NCBI GenBank assembly: GCA_027922465.2
Contig: BQMF02000432.1
Location: 186,001 to 250,000 of the forward strand
Direction of reading: 5' to 3'
Length of the DNA stretch: 64,000 nucleotides
From: Turritopsis dohrnii
Taxonomy: Eukaryota > Cnidaria > Hydrozoa > Anthoathecata > Oceaniidae
Shown here: positions 35,135 through 46,155 of the stretch, piece after piece
How the letters are laid out: every line of letters starts with the position of its first letter
Position numbering within the stretch: the first letter of the stretch is position 1
Notes under the pieces: generated by a model
What the model saw: the letters and a program-made list of their open reading frames with translations, nothing else
Database searches by the model: none
Told to the model about the DNA's origin: nothing
Translations under genes and position numbers: made by a program

Positions 35135-37101
35135 TTATTGGTCTGAAATTTTACTTGAACGCTTCAGGAAGTGTATATTATCAGGAAGATTGTTAAATAA
35201 TTTACTTGCTACTCCTCGAAAAGAATAGTTATCATGAAAACGCAGTTTGCAGACTTCTGCGAACGATCGAAGGCGGGGATTTTTTCGTACCCATTCCATT
35301 TTCAAATAATCGGGAAACTTGTCATCATGAATTGCTTTATGTCCTAATTTTAACGTGCTGTATTCAATAAGTTCCTTCGCCGGTAACCACCCAAAGTTAA
35401 ATACATAAGCTGTTGCCAATGTTTTACCAAGAACGCAGTGGTTTTTAGAAGTCGATGCATGCGATTGATCTCATTCTGTGATATGTTGGTATAAAGAGCA
35501 TATAGTAATCAAGACGCGACAGAATAAGAGACTGTGCCAACATTTTTCGATTTTGACAAGACGTGAATCGTTTCAGCTTGCGCAATATTTTTAGTATTCT
35601 CCAACAGCATTGTAAAACTTTATCAATTTGCTGATTCCAGTTTAAGTGTTCATCAAGCACCACACCTAATTGTTTCCACTGATGCATTCTTTCTGAAATT
35701 GAGGTGTTGACTGCAATTTGGTAAAAATCAGGAGCACCTAATTTGTGACATTTGAAAAGATGAGAAGATAAAAAAAGTACGGATTTCGATTTCAATGCGT
35801 TGAATAGAAGATTACAGTCTTTAGACCATTCTGTTAAAATTTCAAGACGTTTCTCTAGTTTTTTGACTAATGACTATCAGTCCTTTATTTTAAAATGTTC
35901 CATTAGGCTCGTTTTCATCGCATAATGGTAAACGGCACCGGAATCAACATCTTGTAAATCAGAAACATAAAGATTAAAAAGAAAAGGCCCTAGCACTGAA
36001 CCTTGTGGGACTCCGAATCGACATTCCACATTAGAGGAGATTTTGCCATCTACCTGTAAAAATTGTTTACGATTTGTGAGATAGCTGGTGAGAAGTAGTA
36101 ATGAGTTTTTACCAAATCCAATGCACTTTAGTTTTCGAATTATTGTCGAATAAGACACAGTATCAAAGGCTTTTGAGTACTCACTGAATATAGCTAAAGA
36201 GATTTCGCCTTTTATTATTGCGGTTTTGATTTCATCGCAGATTTTCAATAGAAGTGTACACGTTGAATGTGATGCTCGGAAACTGGACATACCGGATTTA
36301 TATATAGGCATGTTATCGATGTATGAACAAATCTGTTTTGCAATTAAACGTTTCAAATACTTTCGACAAAAATTGGCAAGACTAATACTGGTCTAAATTG
36401 ATCTGCAAGTTTCGAATCATCTGTATTCAGAATTGAAGTAATTTTGTAAGATTGGCTTTCATTGGGCTAGAAAGTGATTCATTTGAATGCAGTTGTTAAT
36501 AATAACTACGAAAAAGCTTAGCATCAATTCTAATCCTGTCAAGAATTAAATACGCAAATGCAGTTCTCTCAGATCTACCTGATTACCTAACTAATCGTTT
36601 ACAGAAATTACAAAATTCCGCTGCAAGTTTCGTCAGCAACAAATACTGTCGCGTGGATGACGTTTTGAACCTATCGTGGCTTCCTGTGAAAGAAGAGATT
36701 TCCCTCAGCATTGCGAAAGCAACTTTCAAATCTCTGTACGATGAAACCTGGCCAAAGTATCTGAAAAACACTTTCAGTACTCAACAGCGATCCTTGAGAG
36801 CTTGCGAATCACGCAAATACCAGATAGAAAATCATCGGGCAGAGAAATCTTTTAACTCCGAATCGTGCAAAGTTTTTAATGATTTACCGATCAGTTGTAG
36901 GAAAAGTACAAACTTTGGTGACTTTGCAAAAACGACAAGAAGCTTCCTGTTTGACAGAGCGCTGGCACGTTGCAGCGTTTTATATTAATTTATATTGATT
37001 TTATCTAATTTGTCTTTTATATTTACGTCAACGCACTATCACAGTTCATCCACATTTCTAGATGAAGAGCCTTGTAAAAAGGATAAACTGGAAATAAACC
37101 C

Positions 37102-37139
<38 letters not shown>

Positions 37140-37330
37140 AGTTGAGAGATTAAGAAAGGAATGACCGGTTTGATAAAGCAAACAGAGATATGATTGCAAC
37201 CGGCTGAACAATCGAGACGTAGGTTTCTCAGTTCGTTTTCTACGTCTTCATACAAGATAGGTTTTATTTCATATGGTTGATCGCTTTCAGGTAACATTGT
37301 AATATTGATAAAATTAATAATATCATCAAT
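35135..37330 (-). pseudogene. LINE reverse transcriptase, broken and interrupted by another LINE
   Basis: On the reverse strand, 37310-37140 reads ITMLPESDQPYEIKPILYED and LRLDCSAGCNHIS, the region just before a LINE polymerase. The reading resumes near 36420 with KLADQFRPVLVLP and continues through SKAFDTVS, RFGVPQGSVLGPFLF and YHYAMKTSL, where the catalytic Asp pair of a Tyr-Ala-Asp-Asp box has been lost. The thumb and C-terminal region follow to 35135. Between the two parts, 36545-37140 holds the 3' part of a different LINE in the opposite orientation. There are several frameshifts. Confidence 0.72.
36545..37140 (+). mobile_element. 5'-truncated LINE 3' end with (TTAC)9 tail, inserted in the reverse-strand LINE
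   Basis: The forward frame (about 36565-36988) codes for a LINE C-terminus: LQKLQNSAASFVSNKY, LSWLPVKEEI and SLRACESRKY, ending in CSVLY and a stop. A short 3' untranslated part then ends in nine TTAC repeats (37103-37138). That is a typical 5'-truncated insertion with a microsatellite-like tail. Confidence 0.75.
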
Positions 37331-37930
37331 TTTGTCATTTTTTTATTGTATAAGGCGATTAGAAATATAGTAGCAGTAATAATGTCACGCAACAGTGACG
37401 TGTCAAAGACAATAAAAGATAAATTGCCATTTTTGGAACTTTAGTATATCTTTCAAGATATGTAAAGAAAATAAACATTGGATACTGTATCAACTTGTAC
37501 GTCACTTTATAGAAGAAACCTTCGAAAATACTTGACTTAGATCTATCCACACCTATCATTTTAATTGATCCTCAAACTTAGCGAATGTTGATAATCAAAA
37601 TGCTTGCGAAATAGGTTTCATAACAGAAATTTGTTTTTGTTTTCCTCCTAATTAGCAGCTAATGTTATAGTGATAACATAGTGTTGCAAGCAAACAAATT
37701 ATAATTTGCTGAATAACATTATTTTGTTTTATTTTTTGGAATCTAAATGACCAGAAGAATATCTGCACGTCACAGTTTATCTCATTTCAAAGAATTTCAT
37801 TTCTATGTAAAGCGGACATATGCACGAGTTGAGTTTAAAGTTGAAAAACTTCAGAAGTTTTTACAATGTAGGAATTTCAATCTGAAAGACATACAGTAAC
37901 ATGATAACTCTGACCAAGTTTCTCAAACGT
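37141..37930. other. LINE remnant, then non-genic DNA up to the methyltransferase gene
   Basis: The first ~190 bases belong to the interrupted LINE. The rest is AT-rich and holds nothing I can support, apart from being the 3' flank of the gene that ends at 37931. Confidence 0.4.
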
Positions 37931-38965
37931 TCATCGAATTTTTTCGCAAACCAGTAGTGCCACTGGCTTGACTTCTGGGCCTAAAACAACATAACGTGTA
38001 AGCTTGAACCCTGCCTGTTCATGCAGTGTTTTGTATTTATTCTTTGATCTTTCTTGACCATGCAAATATAATTCCATCATCAAAATATCTTTCGATCTGG
38101 GAATCCATGAATACGGTCCAATGCAGCCTGGCTCTTCCAGGTGGTAATTCACACTGAGCAACAATCCATCATCTGCTATCACCTTGTAAAAGTTCTTTAA
38201 GAATTGAATGCACTTTTCATCTGACCAATCATGGAGGATGTTCTTGGTAAAAATTATATCACATTTTGGTAACGTGTGCACTTCAAACATATCACCGGAT
38301 ACCATTTCAACTCCTTCAATTGGAGTGACACCGTTAATGACACTTGGTAAGTCGAAATTGATGCATTGCATTGATGGAAAGTTCTCGTGAAAAACTCTCA
38401 TCATATCACCTTGACTACCACCAACATCCACTATGACAGCATTTTTTTTACAGTCTTCCTTTCGGATTTCCGCCATCATCTTCGATAAAACCGGGAGGAT
38501 ATCACTGGTAACTATCTTCATGTAATCCATAAAATTTGACTTGGCTGGTTCTTTACCGACCCTATCCCAAAAACTATAGCCGTGTACATATTCAAAAAAC
38601 GATTTCTCTTCAGCTTTGCCTTCTAACAACTCCATGTAGCGTGATTGTAACGGAAACGCATATGAGAAATGAGTGACGTACGGCAATTTAAGAAAATCCG
38701 TCGCTTTGAACATGACCACGTCACCGACACTTTTCTCCTCGAAAACACCAAACGCCGATAAATAAAGCAAGATTCTTTCGAGATAACTGCATATAATTTT
38801 CTTGCCACTAATTTTGCTGCAAATAGATTCAGTAGTTAAATAGCCACCATTCTCAATTAAGATTTCGTTGATTTTCAGTTGATAAATCAGTCGTAGACAC
38901 TGAGAACGTCTGCAACCGTCATAAAATTCTTCTTGTAGTACTCTTAGATATTTTGGGATTTCCAT
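37931..38965 (-). CDS. SAM-dependent O-methyltransferase, acetylserotonin/plant-type family
   Basis: An intact single-exon frame of 344 residues, the usual length of this family. Residues ~1-100 form the winged-helix dimerisation part (YLTTESIC, YLERILLYLS). The SAM-binding Rossmann part starts at VIVDVGGSQGDM (177-188), with the acidic loop INFDLPSV near 202-209. The catalytic His is in NILHDWSDEKC (His245), followed by DDGLLLSVNYHLEE. It would transfer a methyl group from SAM to a hydroxyl on a small molecule; the substrate cannot be told from sequence. Related animal enzymes make melatonin, and many invertebrates have expanded sets. There are no introns. A TATATAG sequence lies on the reverse strand near 39097-39103. 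This is one of the few intact host-type genes here. Confidence 0.9.
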   Translation of the reverse strand: MEIPKYLRVLQEEFYDGCRRSQCLRLIYQLKINEILIENGGYLTTESICSKISGKKIICSYLERILLYLSAFGVFEEKSVGDVVMFKATDFLKLPYVTHFSYAFPLQSRYMELLEGKAEEKSFFEYVHGYSFWDRVGKEPAKSNFMDYMKIVTSDILPVLSKMMAEIRKEDCKKNAVIVDVGGSQGDMMRVFHENFPSMQCINFDLPSVINGVTPIEGVEMVSGDMFEVHTLPKCDIIFTKNILHDWSDEKCIQFLKNFYKVIADDGLLLSVNYHLEEPGCIGPYSWIPRSKDILMMELYLHGQERSKNKYKTLHEQAGFKLTRYVVLGPEVKPVALLVCEKIR

Positions 38966-39267
38966 TTCTTGTAAGCACGTTCTTGTTAGCTCACTGGTGA
39001 CTATAGTTTGTTAATGATGAGTTTAGGTTGAATTTACATTTAATTACACCATTTAGATTACAATACCCATAGTGATCAGGGGAAATTATCAGTTTGAACT
39101 ATATAAATTTCTCCGTTGCTATGGAAACTTGGCTTGGTACTACAGCGTTGATTGTTTAAAAATCGCACTTTTAAGCAAGATGTAAATTCTGTATAAATTC
39201 AGGACTCCTCAGAATAACGAACATTGTTTTAAGAAACGGACGAACATAAAAATGGTTTGAAGGCACT

Positions 39268-39767
39268 AAAAGATTTTAGGGTTCATTATATAAATATGAG
39301 TCACTCTTTTTTTGATATTGGCTCATTACAACATTCACTATTCGAGTTATTAACTTATTGATTTTTTTTTTATTTATTCTGGTCGAAAATAGTGCTCGAT
39401 ACTTCCGATAATTTCGTAGAGCTATTAATGAAGGATTTTAGTGTTCATTATATAAATTCCATACATGCCAGCTCAGTTTGCTAAAGATTGTTTTGTCTCC
39501 TTTACTTTTATGTAATTTTGGGCTAGTGTAAACAAGGCTTACCGTCTTAAAGCTATTATTTCCATCTGGAATTTGTCTTTTTAAACACAGCAAAAATATT
39601 TCTGTCGATATGTTTGGCTGGTTAATACGATTTTGATCTTCAGTGTTGGCAAACGTTTCATGAGTCACTCCATTTGATATTGGCTCACTACAACATTAAT
39701 TATTCGAGTTATTAACTTATTGATTTTTTTTATTTCTTTTGGTCAAACATAGTGCTCGATACATACG
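39268..39767. repeat. Direct repeat of ~130 bp, second copy split by ~200 bp
   Basis: 'TTCATTATATAAAT', 'GAGTCACTC', 'GATATTGGCTCA' and TTCGAGTTATTAACTTATTG occur at 39268-39402 and again at 39428-39767. In the second copy about 200 bases are inserted between the first two blocks. The insert contains a short reverse-strand frame (from MTHETFANTEDQNRINQPN) of unknown origin. Confidence 0.7.
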
Positions 39768-40364
39768 TAGAACTATTTATGTACCTTATCGGTAGAAAAT
39801 TCGTCGGTAAAAAGTGACGAAAAAATCGCTTGGTGACGAAATTTTTTACCGACGAATATTTTTTGCCGGCGAATTTTTTTGCCGACGAATATTTTTTACC
39901 GACGAATATTTTTTGCCGACGAAATTCTCTAAATGAAAAAGTGCTTTTTTCGTAAAATCGTCTTTTTGCCTTGTATTTTTGTTTGGAAGTATTAAATGGA
40001 ACATATTTTTTCATTTTAGCGTTCTTATTTCTACAGAAAAATGCTTTAAAGCAGGAGAATTTCAGAACAATAAAGGAAAGGTTTCGGTTCTGGTAGTAAC
40101 ATTTTCTTCTAGTTCTTTCTATTGGTGTTTCATATAACAAATTTCAAGAAATAAGATATTATACCACATTTCTTTCTTAGGCAAAATTTCATCGTCATAC
40201 TATGCTATATAAATAGCTGAAATCCGCATCGGTTAAAAGTTCAATTTAAACAGAAATATCAACGAAAGTGAAGTCATTTTAAGCTCTGAAAGGGTTTTCA
40301 ATCCTTGTGTAAACAGTGTTTGCAGAATCAATCGCTTCTAAGATACCAGCTGACTCAAAGCCCT

Positions 40365-41974
40365 TTATGATAGAATCCTTTTGTTCTTTTTGTGATTGTA
40401 TGATTCAACAATCCATTTAGCATGGAGTGGTTTTAGAATACTCAATTTGAGGGAAACTTGTACGTCAGCGGGGTTGGTCCCATTCGACAACTGAGCGCTT
40501 ACTCTTTCGGCGTACCAGGAGTTGAATTTGTGTGAGATGAATTTTTTGGCGACATGATTGATGCTTATGTCAAGTGGTTGAAATTTATTGGTCAAATTGT
40601 GAGGGACAATCAATTGTTCTTTGAGCATAATTTTTTGACATCATCATTGTGTTGGCCTTTAAAGGTATCCATGATGATTAACGATTTCTGTTCATCTGGA
40701 TAACCGAGTTCCTTTTTCTTTCTCTTTAGAAAGGGGAAAATGATGACTTTAAATAAATCTTCACATTTTTCAAGATTTGACCAATGGTTTGGTGTGAAAG
40801 TGACATTAAAGGAATAAGGAAAAGTAAATTTAGGAAGGCATCTCTTCGTTTTTCCCTGATAGATAATTTGAATTGGCAAGAATTCTCCAGTTGAAGTGAC
40901 AGTAAATGTTGCCGTAATTTGTCTCTTATCGTCTAAGCCTTTAATTGGAACGGTTTTGCTTCCTTTAGCTGAAAACGTGTATTTCCCTGGCGAAACGTAA
41001 GATAAAGGGGTTTGATCTAGGTTCAAAACTAAATCCTTTGGTATGTCGTTTTCAAAAATCTCTTTAGAAATGTTTCTTTGAAAAGTAAATTTCTCTTCAT
41101 CTAAAAGCTTTTTCGACGGTTCTACTTTTCCTGTTGTTCCTTTTCGCTTGGTCCAGTCGAGAACCTTTAGAGTATGTCTTGCCCAGGCATCCGTCAACTC
41201 CAAGGGACCACCAAACTCCTTCAGTAGGCCTATGAGAAAAAAACAGTGTAAGTTATTCAATCCTGACCCACAACATTCTACGGGCTAAAAAGCTTCCTTT
41301 TAGACATTCAAAATTTTATAGAACCAAGCTTTCTTGTAAGGCCTATAAATGATGAACTAATAAATACGAATTCACTCATATCTACTATAACGGGTCTATA
41401 ACCAAAATAGAATAAATCTATAAAAAATGAAGCTAAACATTAAACACCCATCAATATTTTTACCTGGATCATTTGCCTTCACAACACCATTTCCTATCGC
41501 AATAACCATTCGGCGCGAGATAACTGTCCCGGCAAGTCGTGTTCCAATAATCACATCCTTAGTTTTCTTTAATAGTTCTTCTGACAAGAGATTTGGGCGG
41601 CCTTTGCTTTTGAACAACGTAGTCGTATTCTGTTGTCCGTTTGCCTTTAGTTTTGATTTCCAAGTGTTTATTGTAGTGCGCTTAAACTTAAATTTTGGGT
41701 AATGCTCTGAAAACTTTTTCATGGCAGCATGTGTTCCATGAACCAAAGCGTATTTTCCAACTTCAACACGCACATGTTTTGGTATTGATAGATAATTCTT
41801 TCGCTGTGCGACTGACTTTTTCACTTCTTTTTCGATTGAATCCAATTCTCCTTCGTTCGTCAGGTTAGTAGCACTTTGAATGATACTTGTATTCGGTTTT
41901 TGTTTATCTGTTTTCTTCTTACTTTTGGTTTCTTTACGCTGGAAGTAGGTCCGAACATCCTTCACCGAGGCCAT
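40365..41974 (-). pseudogene. pogo/Tigger transposase, two exons, one frameshift
   Basis: The likely start is MASVKDVRTYFQRK (ATG 41972-41974); an in-frame upstream ATG at 42100 is less likely. Exon 1 (to 41464) has basic, charged segments and an HTH-like part (KFKFKRTTINTWKSKLK). It ends G|GTAAAA. Exon 2 starts at 41229 after CTCATAG and keeps phase: GLLKEFGG. The catalytic core shows VLNLDQTPLSYV, LIIMDTFKGQ and KFQPLDIS, giving D-D-32-D spacing, in the range of pogo/Tigger enzymes. A one-base loss in an A run near 40622 puts the third Asp in another frame. The frame then runs to 40365. Apart from this the gene looks whole. Confidence 0.85.
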
Positions 41975-42238
41975 GTTTTCATACGAAAGAGACAAGACAT
42001 CAAGAATTTTTGTTTTTGTTTTGCTCTTCGGTCGATCGAATGTTTTTAAAAAGACAATAGAAACGTAAAACACGAGACACCGAGACCATACACTAGACAA
42101 TAAAATTAGAATGAAATATACACGCCGTTAGAAAAGACTTTTTATTTGATTGTCTTGCTTTTCCAGCTTTTACCAAAGCCACGCCATCTTTTCAAAACAA
42201 AAACAGATAGTGTGTGGATAGTGTGTGATTCTACTAAG

Positions 42239-42826
42239 ATGTATCGACTTGAATACAAAGCAGTGATTGCTTCACGTGGTTATCATGTATATAACGATAC
42301 TACGTGGTCTAACGCAAAAGTAAAAGGGCAAGTCAAAGTAGAATTGGAAACGTCAAAAGAATCAACAGATATTGACCCATATGCTTGTGCGGTAAAAGCA
42401 AAACATTCTTATTTTAATGGATGGAAAACAGTTGGTCATGTTCCTCGTGAACTATCAAGATACATCTATTTCTTCATAAAAGAGGAGCAGGGAACTGTCG
42501 ATGGCGTTTTGAACTCCTTAAATTACAAACCTTCGCCTATCCCCGCTGGAGGACTCGAAGTGCCACTTTTGTTACGTTTCTCTTGCCCAGATCCAGAAAC
42601 AATGGACAAACTAAAAGGTTTCGTAGAAGATTTCTATACGTACGATTATACGGGTATCATACATGAAGAAGCCTCCTCAGACGATGAATTTAGTGATTTC
42701 GAGCTTGACATCGAAGATGATGAAACGGAAAAAACACAAGAAGAAGAAAGCATGGACAAAGAAAGAACGGAAAAAGAAACCGCGGAAAAAGAAACCGCAG
42801 AAAACGATGTTATAATTTTAGATTAA
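42239..42826 (+). CDS. HIRAN-like domain protein with acidic tail, transposon-borne
   Basis: The open frame begins at 42146, but the ATG at 42239 (MYRLEYKAVIASRGYHVYND) is the better start because the conserved part begins there. From that ATG it is 195 residues. The first ~120 residues show a HIRAN-like pattern: RGYHVY, DPYACAVK, TVGHVPRELSRYIYFFI and GGLEVPLLLRF. The last ~55 are highly acidic with ETAEKETAEN repeats. HIRAN domains bind DNA ends with a free 3' hydroxyl, as in HLTF. The gene sits inside the terminal repeats of the pogo element, divergent from its transposase with about 260 bases between the two starts. It is intact. A role in recognising ends or forks during transposition is a guess. 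Confidence 0.72.
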   Translation: MYRLEYKAVIASRGYHVYNDTTWSNAKVKGQVKVELETSKESTDIDPYACAVKAKHSYFNGWKTVGHVPRELSRYIYFFIKEEQGTVDGVLNSLNYKPSPIPAGGLEVPLLLRFSCPDPETMDKLKGFVEDFYTYDYTGIIHEEASSDDEFSDFELDIEDDETEKTQEEESMDKERTEKETAEKETAENDVIILD

Positions 42827-43069
42827 TCGTTCTGTTTGTAAGAAAAAAGTCACTTTAGTAAAAAATAATTATATCCTCTTTACTTAAAAAGTGCAGAAAA
42901 AAATTCGTCGGCGAAAAATATTCGTCGTTAAAAAGTGATGAAATTATTGGCAAGTGACGAATTTTTTCACCAACAAATTTTCTACCGATAAGGTATAAGA
43001 AAAAACAACGGTTGTTGTGTTTGTACTCAAAGTTTCATGCCTGCATCGCAGACAATCTTCAGCAAACTA

Positions 43070-43605
43070 AGACTATGTTCACACGTATCGGATAGCTTTT
43101 GTTCCGACATGAGAATATTTCGGAATGAATTGTCCACACATTATGTCGTGTAGACGGAATGTTGTGTCCACACGTAAACAGAGTACAGCTATTGATTCAC
43201 TTGATTATCTCGGTTGAAGTAATGTAGTTCATCAAATACCGCTTGAATAAGTAATACCTTCTTATACATAAAGTTTTCTTTTTCTTATGAAGTGAATATT
43301 TTCCTAATGTTTGAACTAAAGCAAGAAGTTTCTTTTTTCTAGCCAGATGAGCTAATGAAAGCTGGAGAAGATACCCAGCTAATGCATTGAGTCGTTGAAC
43401 GATGATAGCTTGTTTACATTCTACTGCCGCCATTTTTCTGTATTCCATGCTTAAACTACTTGTTCACGCTTTAAGGATAACAGCAGCGGAACGGAATCAT
43501 TTCGATTTTCATACCGGATAACTTCGGAACAATGTGAATGAAACGTCTATCCGGTATGGAAATTGTTCCGAAATGATATCTATCCGATACATGTGAACAT
43601 GGCCT
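43070..43605. mobile_element. 536-bp MITE, ends AG(A/G)C(T/C)ATGTTCACA
   Basis: The left end AGACTATGTTCACACGTATC matches the right end in reverse complement (AGGCCATGTTCACATGTATC), both followed by GGATAG. Further inverted matches around 'GTTCCGA' and 'TCCGGTAT' fill the subterminal parts. No coding frame. Confidence 0.75.
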
Positions 43606-43693
43606 AAACCGTTAAATAAAAACCTACAATGTGATGGTCTCCATACTATATGTTTCCATTATTCTATCAATTAACATCATCTGATACATTTTT

Positions 43694-43757
43694 CGCAATC
43701 ATGTAGTATGTTCGGGATATCGAGACGCAATCATGTAGTATGTTCGGGATATCGAGA
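43694..43757. repeat. Exact 32-bp tandem duplication
   Basis: CGCAATCATGTAGTATGTTC with the next 12 bases occurs at 43694-43725 and again at 43726-43757 with no difference. Confidence 0.95.
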
Positions 43758-43782
43758 GCAATGTTCGCGTAATGACCATTCA

Positions 43783-45330
43783 TTATCTCAGCGATATTTT
43801 TTTTACGGTAATAACATTACTTTTTTCAGTATAGGCTTTTTCGTTGAAAACCGGCTTAACTGTTTTCCAGAACTTTTTCTGATCGTAAAGATGTTTAAGA
43901 TTTAACGTTGAATAAAATTTAGATCTTGCTTGCCGAACAACTTTGACACATTTGTTTCTTGAATAGTATAGTCTATCCAATGTTGGGTCGTTAAATTCTT
44001 GTTGTAGATGTTTTCTCGATCGAAACATAATTTGTGATAAATGCTTATTTATAAGATGTTTAAATTTTGCATCGAAACCGTCATTATCATAATTTTCTGC
44101 TCGATTGATATTTTCGACCATGTTATTCAGCTCAGATATGAATTGTTCTTTGTTGAACTTATGATATGTTCGGTAGGTTATGATCCTTGGTTTATTCTTT
44201 GGAGGCTGCTTTATTAACACAGTAAATCGGATAAAACAGTATTGATAACCGTTGTTTTTACAAAATTCTTTGTGTTGCTTGTCCATATAATAATAATAGT
44301 AATAATAATTGTTTATATCGACGTTGTAGAATGACCCTTTCGGAAACCTGACTGCGTGTCCTTTTAGATGTTAAGGTTTTCGATGTATTTTGTTTTGTTG
44401 CCGTAGGATTACCCCCTTGAAGACTTTTGACAGATTGGCCGGGAGTCTTGTGGTGCTTGAGGATAACCTACCTTTGGAATTGGCCACACTCGACTGATTT
44501 TCCAATTGGAAGGGAATACTGACTTGGCGATGAAATTGTTGATGATGTTAGTGACTGGTGATGCCAGAGAATCTTTGACGGGATTAATAAACGCGACTGG
44601 TATGCTATCGTGTCCAGTCCAGCAGTCATTACGGAGTTGTTGAAGCTGTCTTTCTATATCTTTAGTAGTAACAGAATTGATTTTGAAAGCGTTGTTTTGG
44701 TCGGCAGTATTCAGATGATCTATTGGCACTTCTTCTACGGATATTGATTCGGCAAGGGCGATGTAATAACCATTGAGTGCTTCTGGATCGAACTTTATTT
44801 CTTTTGGACTGGGTGACAGTACCCGACGGATTGTTTCCCAGACTTCCTTCGGTTTCTTTGACGAAAGAGCTGCTTTTGTAAAGTTACTTTTTGCTGATTT
44901 GATTACTTGTCTAAGTTTATTTCGAGTTGCTCTGAAATTCTTCCATTCCTCTTCTTCTTGTGTGCGATGGGCGACATCACAAAGTGTGTTTCTTTCGTTT
45001 TGGAGTAGAGTTATATTTTCACAATCAAAATTAGTGTTCAACTTGAATTCATTGAAAGACGTTTCACACGTGTCAATATTGAAGTCACCTAATACTACAA
45101 CATTCTCGTAATTGAAACTACCAATAGAAGTTTCTAGTTGTTTCATGAAGTCATGCGAGTTTTGACTTGGAGGTTTATAAACACCAACTAACAACCATTT
45201 ACTTGAACGTAAATTAAGCTCGAAAATTATTGCTTCAAGGTCTGGGGGATGGCATGTCTTGAACATATCAAATTCTTTCTCACCACCGAAATTATTTCTG
45301 TTTTACCTGAAAGGAGCGTGGAACCCATCT
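43783..45330 (-). pseudogene. LINE fragments: endonuclease and pre-RT region
   Basis: 45266-44409 reads ELNLRSSKWLLVGVYKPPSQ and VVLGDFNIDT, the later part of an AP-type endonuclease. It then jumps to a linker (EEEEWKNFRATRNKLRQ) and DSIPVAFINPV, FPSNWKISRVWPIPK and SRPIC, just at the start of the polymerase, where it stops. 44286-43783 is a second piece (KFKHLINKHL, KFWKTVKPVFNEK) of the endonuclease-polymerase linker. The pieces come from one or two related elements and are broken. Confidence 0.7.
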
Positions 45331-45374
45331 ATGATGCTTGAGGATTGTGAATGTCTCATCGAAAGATTTGTGAT

Positions 45375-45806
45375 TTAAGCGCTGGTCAAACGAACACAAC
45401 ATTTTATGCAACATTCGATGCAACACTGTTGCGTCAATATTGTTGCATTCATTTGACACCAATGTTGTGTGATGTTGCACGGCCATGCAACAGTGCTGCA
45501 TGACTACACAACAAAACGAACATGTTCATTTTGTTGTAACGTGTTGCAATAGCCTTTTTTATGATGTTGCATTCATTTGACATATCAAAACATCATTTCT
45601 TAAAACATTTTGAATGTCGAACGATAAATCGAACGTCAAATCGAATGGTTAACATGAGGATATCCTATTTTGAAAAGACTTTTTGTTATCGAAAATGAAA
45701 TGTTTTCGACAATGTCGCAAGAAAATAATAACCACCCCCTCAAACGATTACAACATTTTTCATCAAATGTTGCATGAAATGTTGCGTTCGTTTGACCAGC
45801 GCTTAA
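45375..45806. mobile_element. Foldback MITE A, AGCGCTGGTCAAACG ends, TTAA flanks
   Basis: The left end TTAAGCGCTGGTCAAACGAA and the right end GTTCGTTTGACCAGCGCTTA are inverted copies. TTAA at both borders fits a piggyBac-type target. The arms continue with GCAACATTT-type repeats for over 40 bases. Confidence 0.8.
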
Positions 45807-46022
45807 TGAAACACAGTTAAGGCAGGATCAGATTTCACAAGCTCGGGAAAAAGCTTATTTTGCGCTTGGTAAACAGAAAGAGTGTTGTAAAATCACAGAA
45901 ATATTTGACATTCGAACATTCACATGACTTCCAGTTTCCAGTTAAAATACTGGACTGGCAGTAACATTATGATTCATTTTTATCTTGTTTATCAAATGCA
46001 AAGATACAAGTTTCTTTTTTTA

Positions 46023-46114
46023 TAAAGCGCTTGGTCAAACGAACGCAACATTTCATGCAACACTGTTGCATCCAATGTTGCATGAAATATTGCGTTCGTT
46101 TGACCAGCGCTTTA
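46023..46114. mobile_element. 92-bp minimal MITE B of the same family as A
   Basis: Nearly all of it is two inverted arms: AAAGCGCTTGGTCAAACGAA and its counterpart at 46090-46114. It keeps the CAACATTTCATGCAACA block of MITE A. Confidence 0.8.
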
Positions 46115-46155
46115 CGAAATTTTTTATGATAATCATAGTATTTTTGTTAAATTAT

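Larger units (their letters stand above)
39782..42995. mobile_element. pogo/Tigger-like DNA transposon carrying a HIRAN-like gene
   Basis: Terminal inverted repeats: the left end TACCTTATCGGTAGAAAATT at 39782 and the same 20 bases in reverse complement ending at 42995, continuing for several bases with two mismatches. The outer TA is the expected target duplication of Tc1/mariner/pogo elements, so the element proper is 39784-42993. Subterminal TTTTTTACCGACGAATATT-like repeats are present on both sides. It encloses a two-exon transposase on the reverse strand and a separate divergent gene on the forward strand. The transposase has a single frameshift; the second frame is open. Confidence 0.9.
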
